From Opitutales bacterium (GTDB lineage Bacteria; Verrucomicrobiota; Verrucomicrobiia; Opitutales; JAJFLR01), in NCBI GenBank assembly GCA_021772565.1, contig JAJFLR010000098.1:1-45180 (forward strand): 45,180 nucleotides of DNA. The letters run 5' to 3'. This document shows positions 1-9,900 of the stretch, piece after piece. The number at the start of each line of letters is the position of its first letter. Position 1 is the stretch's first letter. The notes beneath the pieces are model-generated. The model saw only the letters and a program-made list of their open reading frames with translations, had not been told where the DNA came from and searched no databases. Position numbers and translations under genes: made by a program.

Positions 1-136
1 CTATTCTGCTATTCTGCTATTCTGCTATTCTGCTATTCTGCTATTCTGCTATTCTGCTATTCTGCTATTCTGCTATTCTGCTATTCTGCTATTCTGCTAT
101 TCTGCTATTCTGCTATTCTGCTATTCTGCTATTCTG
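1..136 (+). repeat. 8-bp tandem repeat array (CTATTCTG)n
   Basis: About 17 perfect copies of CTATTCTG run from the first base of the window, so the array probably extends further left. It overlaps the 3' end of the neighbouring minus-strand gene: that gene's TAG stop at 129-131 is the CTA of a repeat unit read backwards. The unit resembles the 7-bp unit CYATCTG found at 932-1274 with one extra T. No function is known to me. Confidence 0.95.
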
Positions 137-668
137 ATTTACAACTCTGCTTTCTTGCCTCTATCGCTTCTGGCGAATTATAAAGCGCATGCTCCGGCCC
201 AATTTCATTTAAAAATTTCTGCCTGAAATTACCTAGCGAATCATTAGCATTCCTCAAACGCTTTTGATCACCAGTTAAATGTCTTTTACCCTTGATAGAT
301 GATTCCTCAATAGAACCAATCCAGGCAGTAATCTGTCGTGAACATGATTTTGCCAACGTATGTAACGCCTCTAATTTATATTTGTATTTTTGCATTCCTG
401 ATCGCGATTGAGCAACAAGAAGCATTGATCTAACCTCACCAGCCGAGCCGCGGGCAAATGCCAAAAATGAAATCAATTCTTTCGTAGTCATCCGCTCGAA
501 GCCCTCAGCAATATTATTTGACACTGAAAGTGTGGCACGTTCGAGTTGATTTTTAAATGCGTAGGATAAAGGCAGTTTATTAATTTCTAATAAATCTGCA
601 ACTAAACCATACAGGTTTGCAGCATCCTGCCACACGGGTAAATCTTCAAAATGTTGGTACTTCGCCAT
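129..668 (-). CDS. Four-helix-bundle protein (S23/IVS type)
   Basis: I recognise the family of small helical proteins first described from intervening sequences of 23S rRNA genes (four helix bundle protein, S23 type). The signature is the N-terminal FEDLPVWQDA segment and the central LERATLSVSNNIAEGFER stretch, followed by the helical EVRSMLLVAQ region. The family is usually about 120 residues. This protein has about 179, with a basic, low-complexity C-terminal extension after roughly residue 130. An in-frame TTG lies 21 bases upstream, but I choose the ATG at 668 because the protein family begins there. No Shine-Dalgarno is visible. The biochemical role is unknown; related folds include the Avd accessory protein of diversity-generating retroelements, but no reverse transcriptase is present here. 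Short tandem repeats flank both ends of the gene. Confidence 0.85.
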   Translation of the reverse strand: MAKYQHFEDLPVWQDAANLYGLVADLLEINKLPLSYAFKNQLERATLSVSNNIAEGFERMTTKELISFLAFARGSAGEVRSMLLVAQSRSGMQKYKYKLEALHTLAKSCSRQITAWIGSIEESSIKGKRHLTGDQKRLRNANDSLGNFRQKFLNEIGPEHALYNSPEAIEARKQSCKSE

Positions 669-733
669 CGCAATATTGGTAAGATACAATCAGTCTAAAT
701 CTATCTTTTTTGCAAGACAAAACTTCTCTAAGA

Positions 734-831
734 AATAGCCAATAGCCAATAGCCAATAGCCAATGGCCAATAGCCAATGGCCAATGGCCAATGGCCAATG
801 GCCAATAGCAGATAGCAAATGGCAGATAGCA
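734..831 (-). repeat. 7-bp tandem array, CYATTGG type (minus-strand reading)
   Basis: Fourteen consecutive 7-bp units in exact phase. Read on the plus strand they are AATAGCC or AATGGCC, switching to GATAGCA/AATGGCA over the last four. On the minus strand they read CYATTGG and then CYATCTG, so the array is inverted relative to the one at 932-1274. It lies 65 bases upstream of the four-helix gene start. Confidence 0.93.
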
Positions 832-931
832 GAATTGAAATTTAAAATTAGTACCGAGCGGATACTGCGACATCTGCTAATTGGATATTGGAAAATCCAA
901 ATTTTAGTGTAGTAACCTACAACCTAACTGG

Positions 932-1274
932 CCATCTGCTATCTGCCATCTGCTATCTGCTATCTGCCATCTGCTATCTGCCATCTGCTATCTGCTATCT
1001 GCCATCTGCTATCTGCCATCTGCTATCTGCCATCTGCCATCTGCTATCTGCTATCTGCCATCTGCCATCTGCCATCTGCTATCTGCCATCTGCTATCTGC
1101 CATCTGCTATCTGCCATCTGCTATCTGCCATCTGCCATCTGCCATCTGCCATCTGCTATCTGCTATCTGCCATCTGCTATCTGCTATTGGCCATCTGCCA
1201 TCTGCTATCTGCCATCTGCTATCTGCCATCTGCCATCTGCCATCTGCCATCTGCTATCTGCCATCTGCTATCTG
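932..1274 (+). repeat. 7-bp tandem array, 49 units of CYATCTG
   Basis: Forty-nine units of CCATCTG or CTATCTG in unbroken 7-bp phase (343 bp). The second base is freely C or T, so the array is a two-letter string. One unit at 1184-1190 is CTATTGG, the type that dominates the array at 734-831. Three units make 21 bases, so the array stays open in frame and would encode a heptapeptide repeat (SAICYLP/SAICHLL); I treat that as a by-product of the repeat. The array ends 25 bases from the thiH stop codon. Confidence 0.95.
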
Positions 1275-1299
1275 CCATTGTCTATCGGCTATTTTAGAG

Positions 1300-2457
1300 C
1301 TATCCGGCAACAACCAATGATTGATCAAAATCCTTCCACACCGGCTCATAACCCAACCGACAAATCATTTTCGCAATTTCTTTCGGCGATCGCTCATCTG
1401 CAATATGAAACTGCTCCCCTTCCTGACAACGACCCGGTGACCAATTAGTCTCATCAAAATGACTGTAGCCCCCAGGCTCAGTGCTCGCGCCTGCACTCAT
1501 ATGCGTTACTCCAAGTTTCACTAATCCATCACGCAATTCCGGCGACTCTCTTGTCGAAATAATTATACCCACAGTAGGCAAAAACATTCGCAGAGCGCAA
1601 ATAACCTGAACCAGTTCTTTATCGCTCATTATATATTTTGGGTCCGGACTAAATTCTCCAGCTGCCGGTCGCAACCTCGGCAGGCTAATCGTCAATTGTG
1701 CTTTCCAACATTTTCTCAGCAAATATTTTGCATGAGCTGCGAGTGCAATTATTTCATAACGCCAATCGTAAAGTCCAATGAGTGCCCCAATTCCCAAACG
1801 ACGAAAGCCAGCGTCATAACCTCGTTCTACAGAATCAAGGCGCCAAAGATAATTTTTCTTTGGTCCAGACGTATGCATCTCTTTATACGTATCGTTATGA
1901 TAAGTCTCCTGATAAACAACCATACCTTCGCAACCGGCTTCAACAATTGGTAAATAATCTTCAGTTTCCATCGGGGCGATCTCAATGGCCAAACTCGGTA
2001 TAATCGGTAATATACTTTTTATAACATTTCCTACATATCCGTTAGAAACAAACTTCGGATGTTCACCGGCTACAAGCAAAATTGACCGAAACCCTTGCCT
2101 GGCCAATAATTCAGTTTCCTTAACAACTTGCGTAACAGAAACTGTTATGCGTGGTATAGAATTTGTTCGAGAGAAGCCACAATATTTACAAACATTGATA
2201 CACTCATTCGACAAATAAAGCGGCGCAAACATTCGGATTACTTTGCCAAAATATCTTTGAGCAATGCGCTGAGATAATTGCGCTAGTTTCTCAATCGATT
2301 GATTTGCAACCGGAGAAAGCAAAGCTGCAAGTTCCGACAAACTATCCGCCGTACCCTTTTCCAAATTTAGAGACACTCGCTCAGCAGAAGTTGACCGCGA
2401 ATTTTCTACCAATTCATTTAACTTCAAATCTTTTAACTCTTCTGAAAATAAACTCAT
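1300..2457 (-). CDS. thiH: 2-iminoacetate synthase ThiH (radical SAM)
   Basis: ThiH cleaves tyrosine with S-adenosylmethionine chemistry to release p-cresol and dehydroglycine (2-iminoacetate), the glycine-derived piece of the thiamine thiazole ring. The protein has 385 residues, normal for ThiH. The iron-sulfur motif is Cys86-x3-Cys90-x2-Cys93 inside ECINVCKYCGFSRTN, typical of the ThiH/HydG/CofG branch. The length fits ThiH rather than the longer HydG. The middle shows a TIM-barrel pattern (LLVAGEHP, YHNDTYKEMH, RLGIGALIGLYDWR) and the C-terminal half carries the usual ISLPRLRPA segment. The start is the ATG at 2457. No thiG, thiS or other thiamine gene is adjacent, and I see no TPP riboswitch signature in the short upstream gap. 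It is divergent from the rhomboid gene. Confidence 0.93.
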   Translation of the reverse strand: MSLFSEELKDLKLNELVENSRSTSAERVSLNLEKGTADSLSELAALLSPVANQSIEKLAQLSQRIAQRYFGKVIRMFAPLYLSNECINVCKYCGFSRTNSIPRITVSVTQVVKETELLARQGFRSILLVAGEHPKFVSNGYVGNVIKSILPIIPSLAIEIAPMETEDYLPIVEAGCEGMVVYQETYHNDTYKEMHTSGPKKNYLWRLDSVERGYDAGFRRLGIGALIGLYDWRYEIIALAAHAKYLLRKCWKAQLTISLPRLRPAAGEFSPDPKYIMSDKELVQVICALRMFLPTVGIIISTRESPELRDGLVKLGVTHMSAGASTEPGGYSHFDETNWSPGRCQEGEQFHIADERSPKEIAKMICRLGYEPVWKDFDQSLVVAG

Positions 2458-2478
2458 AATGTTTTAAAATTTATATTA

Positions 2479-2497
2479 GACAGGATTAACCGGATTG
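2479..2497 (+). repeat. Dispersed GACAGGATT repeat, copy 1
   Basis: GACAGGATTAACCGGATTG, a shortened copy of a dispersed element also found at 11379, 12909, 13203, 15424 and 17269. It lies in the 81-bp gap between divergent thiH and rhomboid genes. Confidence 0.7.
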
Positions 2498-2538
2498 TTC
2501 ACGCTCAATCTTTCCAAATTCAAATAATAATTCATAAG

Positions 2539-3135
2539 ATGCCATCCTTGAAAATTTCAAAACCTCAAATCAGATTCGACTACAATTCTCCGCTGGTATT
2601 AACTTATACATTAATTTGCATATTGGTGTTTTTCGCCGATGTATTTTCAGGACAACGACTGACATATTACTTTTTCTCACTGCCACCGTCATTTGACCCA
2701 ACAAACCCGGTAGCCTACTTTCGCTTGATCTCATATATTGTCGGCCACGCTGACGGGAATCATCTGGTAATGAATTTGCTGATAATTTTATTAGTGGGCC
2801 CGATGTTGGAAGAAAAATATGGCGCGCAAAACTTGTTTATCATGTGTATATTGACTGCTCTTGCTACCAGCCTGATAAATTTATCTTTGGTATATGTTGG
2901 AATATTCACACACGGATTGCTTGGCGCCAGTGGCATTGCATTCATGTTTATTCTGCTAAGTTCATTTTCAAATGCCAAAGCAGGGACGATTCCACTGACA
3001 TTTATTTTAGTCGCCATATTATTCTTGGGTCAGGAAATCGCCAATGCCACCAAGCCAGACAACATTTCGCAATTTGCCCATATTATCGGGGGAGTCTGCG
3101 GTGGAATATTTGGTTTTCAAAAATCTAATCGGTAA
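2539..3135 (+). CDS. Rhomboid-family intramembrane serine protease
   Basis: Rhomboids cut transmembrane substrates inside the membrane with a Ser-His dyad. The protein has 198 residues, a compact rhomboid core. Visible motifs in order: the GHADGNHLVMNL segment at about 69-80, equivalent to the conserved HxxxxHLxxN loop before the second helix; the GLLGASG active-site motif with nucleophile Ser131; and QFAHIIGG with catalytic His181 followed by a glycine-rich helix. Hydrophobic stretches at about 20-35, 60-70, 78-90, 100-120, 128-142, 152-165 and 180-193 fit a six- or seven-helix protein. It starts at an ATG without a clear Shine-Dalgarno. Its substrate cannot be inferred from neighbours. Confidence 0.9.
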   Translation: MPSLKISKPQIRFDYNSPLVLTYTLICILVFFADVFSGQRLTYYFFSLPPSFDPTNPVAYFRLISYIVGHADGNHLVMNLLIILLVGPMLEEKYGAQNLFIMCILTALATSLINLSLVYVGIFTHGLLGASGIAFMFILLSSFSNAKAGTIPLTFILVAILFLGQEIANATKPDNISQFAHIIGGVCGGIFGFQKSNR

Positions 3136-3201
3136 TTATCTAGAAAAAAATTCACATTCCAAATATTCACTCGATATCCAAATTATCAATATAACATCAT
3201 G

Positions 3202-3474
3202 TTAGATACTTCCCTGTTCCGCATTCTTACTCTTATTATTATTCCTGTTGTTTGGTTTTTCCAATGACTGGCCGATCCAAACTTTGATCAGTGATTGCCT
3301 TGGAACGCCCAAACGATTTGCTTCCTTATCCAAACGTTCAATCATCCACACCGGAAAATCAACATTTACTCGCTTTTGCTGCTGACCGGGACGAAATGCA
3401 TTAGTTAAGTCGAGATAATCGTTTATATCCACTTCACCGTCATCAAATATTTTATCTAAATCTTTAGCTTTCAC
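3202..3474 (-). CDS. brnA: BrnA-type antitoxin (CopG/RHH-like)
   Basis: This 90-residue protein follows the BrnT gene with an 11-bp overlap, the usual toxin-first order of brnTA. The C-terminal half has the BrnA ribbon-helix-helix pattern: a basic strand KRVNVDFPVWMIERLDKEA, then a turn and helix with PRQSLIKVWIGQSLE. The N-terminal half, with IFDDGEVDINDYLD, is the expected toxin-binding region. In the known system BrnA dimers bind DNA and repress their own promoter, and the BrnT-BrnA complex represses more tightly. The tail after about residue 75 is Asn/Lys-rich and probably disordered. Start by ATG inside the brnT coding sequence. Confidence 0.85.
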   Translation of the reverse strand: MKAKDLDKIFDDGEVDINDYLDLTNAFRPGQQQKRVNVDFPVWMIERLDKEANRLGVPRQSLIKVWIGQSLEKPNNRNNNKSKNAEQGSI

Positions 3475-3724
3475 ATAGTTCCTTTTCTTTTTTTCTAGCT
3501 CTTCTCACAGATATCAAACGAGTATTGCCTCCCCGCTTAGTATATAATGCCAGCCAAATTAATTCATTTAGTTTTGCAATTATCGCGTAACGCTTTTCAT
3601 TATCTGATTTAGCAGGAAACCCGATAGATTCTGAATCTTCCCACAAACCTTGAGCGTCAATAAAATCAATCCCATGTTTTTCTTTATTCTTTTCACTTTT
3701 TTCAGGGTCAAACTCAAAATTCAT
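3464..3724 (-). CDS. brnT: BrnT-type ribonuclease toxin
   Basis: BrnT is a RelE-fold ribonuclease that inhibits translation. The 86-residue protein has the family landmarks: N-terminal FEFDPEKSEKNKEKHGIDF, a middle segment with RYAIIAKLNELIWLALYTKRG, and a C-terminal strand followed by LISVRRARKKEKELC, equivalent to the R-x-I-S-A-R-xA-xxxE motif of the family. The ATG at 3724 lies four bases from a perfect 17-bp palindrome that overlaps a TATAAT box, so the mRNA is probably near-leaderless and autoregulated. Co-transcribed with brnA. Confidence 0.87.
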   Translation of the reverse strand: MNFEFDPEKSEKNKEKHGIDFIDAQGLWEDSESIGFPAKSDNEKRYAIIAKLNELIWLALYTKRGGNTRLISVRRARKKEKELCES

Positions 3725-3727
3725 TTA

Positions 3728-3762
3728 GGTATAATAATTATACCATAATAATCATTAGTCAA
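3728..3762 (-). promoter_or_regulatory. brnTA promoter and 17-bp palindromic operator
   Basis: Positions 3728-3744 read GGTATAATAATTATACC, a perfect 8+1+8 palindrome. On the minus strand it contains TATAAT (3742-3737). A TTGACT lies upstream at 3762-3757, 14 bases away, which is short for a -35/-10 pair. A start about seven bases after TATAAT would be only about five bases from the brnT ATG. Inferred operator for BrnA, because the family is known to autoregulate. Confidence 0.6.
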
Positions 3763-3794
3763 GTTATACTTTATTATTAAAAAAATTTACCTCC

Positions 3795-3822
3795 TTGACC
3801 CAATTCATAAATTTAGCATAAT
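3795..3822 (+). promoter_or_regulatory. Candidate sigma-70-type promoter of the giant repeat protein
   Basis: TTGACC at 3795-3800 and CATAAT at 3817-3822 with a 16-base spacer, about 85 bases before the ATG at 3909. Predicted by eye only. Confidence 0.45.
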
Positions 3823-3908
3823 ACTATATCTAAACTTATTATTATCAATAGATTAGGAATAACGGTCTTCTAGTCTGCATATTCACAAAATACCAATTCT
3901 ATTCATCC

Positions 3909-6900
3909 ATGACTTTTAAATCCCTTTCCCTCGAGAGGATGCAATCTATTGTATCTGTTAGTTTATTAACTGGTCTATTATTAGTAGCTGCTTCATTTCC
4001 ACAGTTAGTCTGGAGTGAAAATATTGGATCGAGTTTTCATGAATCAAAAAAATCATTATTTAGCGAATCTGCTAGTAGTCTACAAGCTGGCAGGACTGCT
4101 TCAACTAACAGACCGCCGATAGCGGTAAATGACTTTATAACAGTACATCATACGGGAAAATCAATTTTAATTTGCTTATTGGAAAATGATTCAGATCCCG
4201 ACGGTGATGATTTTGGATTTGCCCCTGTTTTACCACGAGTTAAAGATACTACAGATGAATTTAAATCAAAAAATGGTGTTGTTATAAAACAGCCTGCCGG
4301 TGATCCAAATAAATTTAATGACGATAAAATTAAATACACCCCAGATTTAGGATTTACCGGGACTGATACTTTTACTTATGATATTTTAGATAAAGATGGG
4401 GGAATTGCGTCAGCGACTGTAAATGTCACAGTTAATAACTCAGCGCCGGTTGCGGTAACTGAAACGGTAACAGTCCATGCCGGTGAATCTGTAATAATTT
4501 GTTTATTGGATAATGACTTTGATCCTGATGGCGATGAATTTTTTATATTTTTTAATACTTCTGAACCTGGTGGTATCCGAGCTGATTTTACACAAAATGC
4601 AACCATACTTAATCAACCTGCCGGTGATCCGAATCTTTTCAGTGATGATAAAGTAAAATACATTCCGATGAAAGGATTTATCGGCACTGATATATATACG
4701 TACAAAATCGAAGATGTAGGTGGTGTATCAACAACTGGAACTGTTACAATCACAGTTACTAATGCACCACCGGTTGCAGTAGATGACACGGCTAATACAT
4801 CCCAAAATAAGCCTGTTGAAATAGACGCCTTAAAAAATGATAGCGATGCTGATGGAGATAAATTTGTCTTTTTTCTAGATCTTGATTCAAAACCTGGTGA
4901 CGAGCAAAAATTCTTTTTCACTGAAAATGGAACTGTAGTTATCGATGATAATGGAACGCCGGATGACCTAACCGACGATAAATTTATATATGCTCCAAGT
5001 CCCGATTTTATAGGAACCGAAATTTTTGATTATAAAATTGTCGATTCTAATGGTGTAGTCACTAATGCATCTATTACCGTAAATGTATTAGCGCCACCCG
5101 TTGCCAGGAATGATGCGGCTAATTTCAAGACAGGCCAATTGGATAAAATATGTATTCTTGATAATGATTCCAATGCCGATGGGGGAACATTTTTTATAGA
5201 TATGGATAAGGATAATATTCCGGATGCGCATAGATCAACTTTTATTACAGGCCCCGGGCGTGTTGAAGTTCATAACAACGGTACGCCAAACGATTTCAGT
5301 GATGATAAGCTGCTGTATCTTGCCGGAGTGGACTTCACCGGTGTGGATACTTTTGAATACACAATTTCAGATGGTAATGGGGGATTTTCAACAGCTTCCG
5401 TTGCTGTAACAATTGCAGTAAATAAAGCACCTGTTGCTGTTAATGACTCAGAAACTGTTGAACTCGGAAAATCTGTAAAAATATGTATTTTGGATAATGA
5501 CACAGATGCCGATGGTGATAAACCATTTATTGATATGATGCGTGATTCAGACCCTGGGAATCAGCAAGGTTTCAGTACAGATAAAGGAACAGTAACGATA
5601 GATAATAATGGAACTCCAAATGATTTTAGTGATGATAAATTTGTTTATACTCCAAATTCAGACGCACTACCAACTACTGACACTTTTATTTATACCATCT
5701 CTGATGGCAATGGCGGTTTTTCAACTACCACAGTAGATGTAAACCTGATTTTTCCACCACCAGCCAATAATCCACCTACAGCCAGAATAGACTTTGCCTC
5801 CGTAAATGAGAGTGAATCAGTTGAGATTTGTGTATTGGAAAATGATTCGGATATTGATCATGATTCTTTTTTTATTGATATGAATGGTGACTCAATACCT
5901 GATATGGACGGAGATGTATTTACTCCAAGTTTTGATCCCAATGGCCGTATTGAGGTAAGCGACAATGGAACTCCAAATGATTTTAGTGATGATAAATTAA
6001 TCTATACGCCAAAACCTGGTTTCTTTGGCACAATTTCATTTGAATATTCAATATCCGATGTTAGAGGTGGTAGTTCCACTGGATCGGTTAATGTTGTTAT
6101 ATTAGGTAATCAATCACCCATTGCTAATTCAGACAAAGCGGCAGTTTTGAAAAACGAATCTATGAAAATTTGTGTATTGGATAACGATACCGATGGAAAT
6201 GGTGATAAATTATTTATTGATTTAGATCATGATTCTAAACCCGATAATGGAGTCGAGATTTTTACTTCTCACGGGCGATTTTCAATTGATGATAATGAAA
6301 CTCCTTCTGATCCCAGTGATGATAAATTACTATATACTCCCAATTTAAACTATACTGGTTCGGACACATTTGAATATACAATTTCTGATGGCAAGGATAG
6401 GTTTTCCACATCTACTGTAAGTGTTAATATTTTTGAAAATAACTCCGCACCTGTAGCAACGTTTGATGAAGTTGTAACTGTAAAGGGAACCTCGGTAATG
6501 ATTGATGTTTTAAGTAATGATTCAGATGTCAATTTAGATAAACTAACAATTATTTCAGTTACTAATGGAGCCAATGGTTCTGTTGAAATTCTATCCGATG
6601 GTAAAGTAAAATACACACCTAATAATTCTGACTTTACAGGAACTGATACGTTCACCTATACAATCAGCGATGGTAATGGAGAAATTTCAACGGCAACTGT
6701 CGGAATATTAATAACGGCCTCAGCCATCGTGGAAATTGAAGATTCCAAATTGGAAGATTGTATTCGAAAAGCGCTTAATAAACCAGGTGGTAACCTAACT
6801 CAAGCCGACCTTGAAAAGCTGACAAAACTTGATGCATCAGGTAAAAAAATATCCAGCTTATTTGGCCTGCAGTTTGCAACAAATCTTAGAGAACTTGATC

Positions 6901-9900
6901 TTGGATATAACCAGTTTAAAGATTTATCACCACTAAGTGCCCTGACAAACCTTTTCGAACTCGATCTCAGTTCCAATGATATCGCAGACTTAAGTGCACT
7001 CTGTGCACTAACCAATCTGGTTCACCTTCGGCTCGCTTTTAATAATATAAGTAACTTAAGTCCTTTGCGTAAACTAACCTTTTTGAATACCTTGAACCTT
7101 TCACATAACGGGATTAGTGATTTGCACCCATTAAGCACTCTACATAATCTGGATGAGCTTAATCTTGATAATAACCAAATCATGGATATGAGCCCATTGA
7201 ATAGTCTATCCGATCTAAAAACAATAAATCTTAATCATAATTTAATCGGAAGCATAAGCCCGTTATCAAATTTAGATAAACTTTTCATACTCAGACTTGA
7301 ATACAATTTTATCAATATTTCAGAAGGCACAGAAGATCGAACATTAATTGATACATATATAAAAGGAGAAATTCATGTTGATTTCACATCACAAAATACT
7401 CTTATTAATGCCGTTGATGATATTGTTAATTTTTCACCTGGCTCTACAACGACCATTTGTGTAAGTGACCTGCTAAAAAATGATACGAGATCTATTCGTA
7501 GAGAAATAGCAGGTGACCATGAGCAGTTTCTGGTCGATATAATTTTACCACTCGACCAAAATGATAGTGGTGCACATCAACTTAAAAATGGAACATTATC
7601 TATAGTTAATCAGGGAAATAGTAACTTTGAAGACGATAAATTGATTTTTAAGCCAAATGAAGATTTTACTACAGGCTCGCAAACATTTGAATATACTATC
7701 GTAGATAAATTAGGATTTAGATCAACTGCAATAGTAAGTATTTTAGTTAATAACAACAGACCACCAATTGCCGTCATTGATACTATTAGTATTAAACCGA
7801 ATGAAAAAGATGTAGAGATATGTGCGTTAAAAAATGATACTGATCCGGATGGGGATAATATTGAATATGTTACTCCATTAAATGGGACATCTGAGCAAGG
7901 CGGTACATTTAAATCTTCATCTACTGATGCAACAAAAATATTGTATACTCCCAAAACAGATTTTATAGGACTCGATCAGTTTAGCTATCAGATTAAAGAT
8001 GGTAATGGCGGCGTAGCAACCGGAACCATAAAAATAAAAGTCAAAGGTGACGACCCGGTCGTCGTTAATTTTCCCGATCCTAATCTTGAAGACAGAGTAC
8101 GACGTGCTTTGAGTAAGCCGGAAGGGGATATTACTTCTGACGACATGGCAACCCTGACTTTTATTAGTATTATTAATGGAAATAATATTACGAATTTAAC
8201 CGGATTGGAATATGCTACTAGCCTAAAAGTTCTTCGGATTCCAGTCAATAACAATGTCACCGACTTAAGCCCAATTGCCGGATTGCCACTTGAGGAAATT
8301 GATATCGGTAACGGCATTGTCGATATTCTGCCACTTGCAAGTATTACGACATTAAAAACACTGGATCTAGGGTTCAATAATATTGTCGATATTTCACCGT
8401 TAGCTACATTGATTAATCTGACTAATCTAAGTTTATTCAATAACAAAATCGTCAATATTGATGCACTTGGAAATTTGATTAACCTGACTGAGCTAACTCT
8501 CAACCATAATAGTATAATTAGCAGTGATGCGCTTAAAACGTTGATTAATCTCACAAGTCTGAGCATGAGTCGAAATAAAATATCAAGTATTGCACTACTT
8601 GATACGCTGACAAAACTCGGATCCCTTGATGTCGATTTCAACTTTATTGATATAAGTGAAGGTTCCCCTAGTAAGATTGTCATCGATAAATTGTTTGCTG
8701 CAAATACTTTCATCAATATTCGATATTTAACTCAGTTTGTCGATATTCCGAATGAGAAGTTTAAAGCATTTATTCTGCAAAAATCAGGCAAGCAGCCGAC
8801 CGATAATTTAACTTCAACCGACTTGTTAAAGTTTACTGTACTGGGTGGCATTGATGTCGATCTTACGAATCTTGTCGGCATTCTACAGCTGAAAAATTTA
8901 ACTTCGGTAAGAATTATCAATAGCAATACGAACGGGAGCACCCCAAGTCAGTTAACTCCGGAAAGTCTGGCTTTGTTGGCACAAATACCCAAATTAAGTA
9001 TAGTCGATCTTAGTGGCGTTCAACTAACAATAGCACATATCGAGGCACTCGCTACAGCTACACAAATTACAAGTCTAACTGTCACCGGTTGTGGTATTTC
9101 TGATATATCCGCATGGTCGACATTAATAAACTTACAAAGCCTAATCATAAACAATAATCTATTGACCAATCTGCAGGTTATTTCAGCGATGACAAATCTA
9201 TCCACTCTCGATGCGACAAATAACTTGATAGAAGAGTTAACGGATTTCAGTAACCTCACCCAACTAAGTTCGCTTGGTTTGGGTAATAATAATCTGGTTC
9301 TAATCGCACAACTTTTAAGTATTACATCAACTAACATATCATCTATAGATCTCGATTCCAACTACCTCGATTTATCTGACGGATCTGCTGCAGCAAGCAT
9401 TAAAAATACCTTGAAATCGCGGGGGTATTTCGTGATTGCCAATAAAGGCAGCCAGAAAACCCGACCCAATTTACCTGACTCGCAGTTATTCGCTGCAATC
9501 ATTGCCCAATTGGCTAAACAGGGAATAACGGTACAGGGAAATGTTGTCCTGCCTATTCACTTGCTTAAGTTAGAAACGTTAGATGCCAGTGGAAAGGGCA
9601 TTAAAGATATTACCGGAATTGAAGGAGCAATCAATTTAAAAAATTTAGATTTGAGTAATAACGATATAAGCATTATTGCAGCATTAGATCCGTTGACCTT
9701 TCTTGTTCTCGTCAATCTCAATAATAATTTTCTGGAATTTCCTGCGGGCTCCGATAACGAAACTGTCATTGGCAATCTGGAAAATAATGGAACTACAGTT
9801 GAAAAAGGTTCGCAGAAAGTTAATATTCCGGATCGAAATTTGCAAGATCTGGTTCGCGGACTTTTAGGTTTACCGGATGGTATAATATTGACCAAAGCAA

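Noticed and set aside
646-873. Open frame over the array at 734-831
   Set aside because: Same by-product of a 7-bp repeat. It overlaps the start of the four-helix gene.
1-1274. CRISPR array
   Set aside because: Units are 7-8 bp with no spacers, and no cas gene is present.
129-1274. Diversity-generating retroelement, since Avd is a related four-helix bundle
   Set aside because: No reverse transcriptase and no template/variable repeat pair is visible.
888-1448. Open frame of 186 codons encoding a SAICYLP/SAICHLL heptapeptide repeat
   Set aside because: The frame is open only because three 7-bp units make 21 bases with no stop. It overlaps the 3' end of thiH on the other strand and has no plausible start region.
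2458-2538. TPP riboswitch upstream of thiH
   Set aside because: The gap is only 81 bp and I see none of the conserved CUGAGA or ACCUGA elements.
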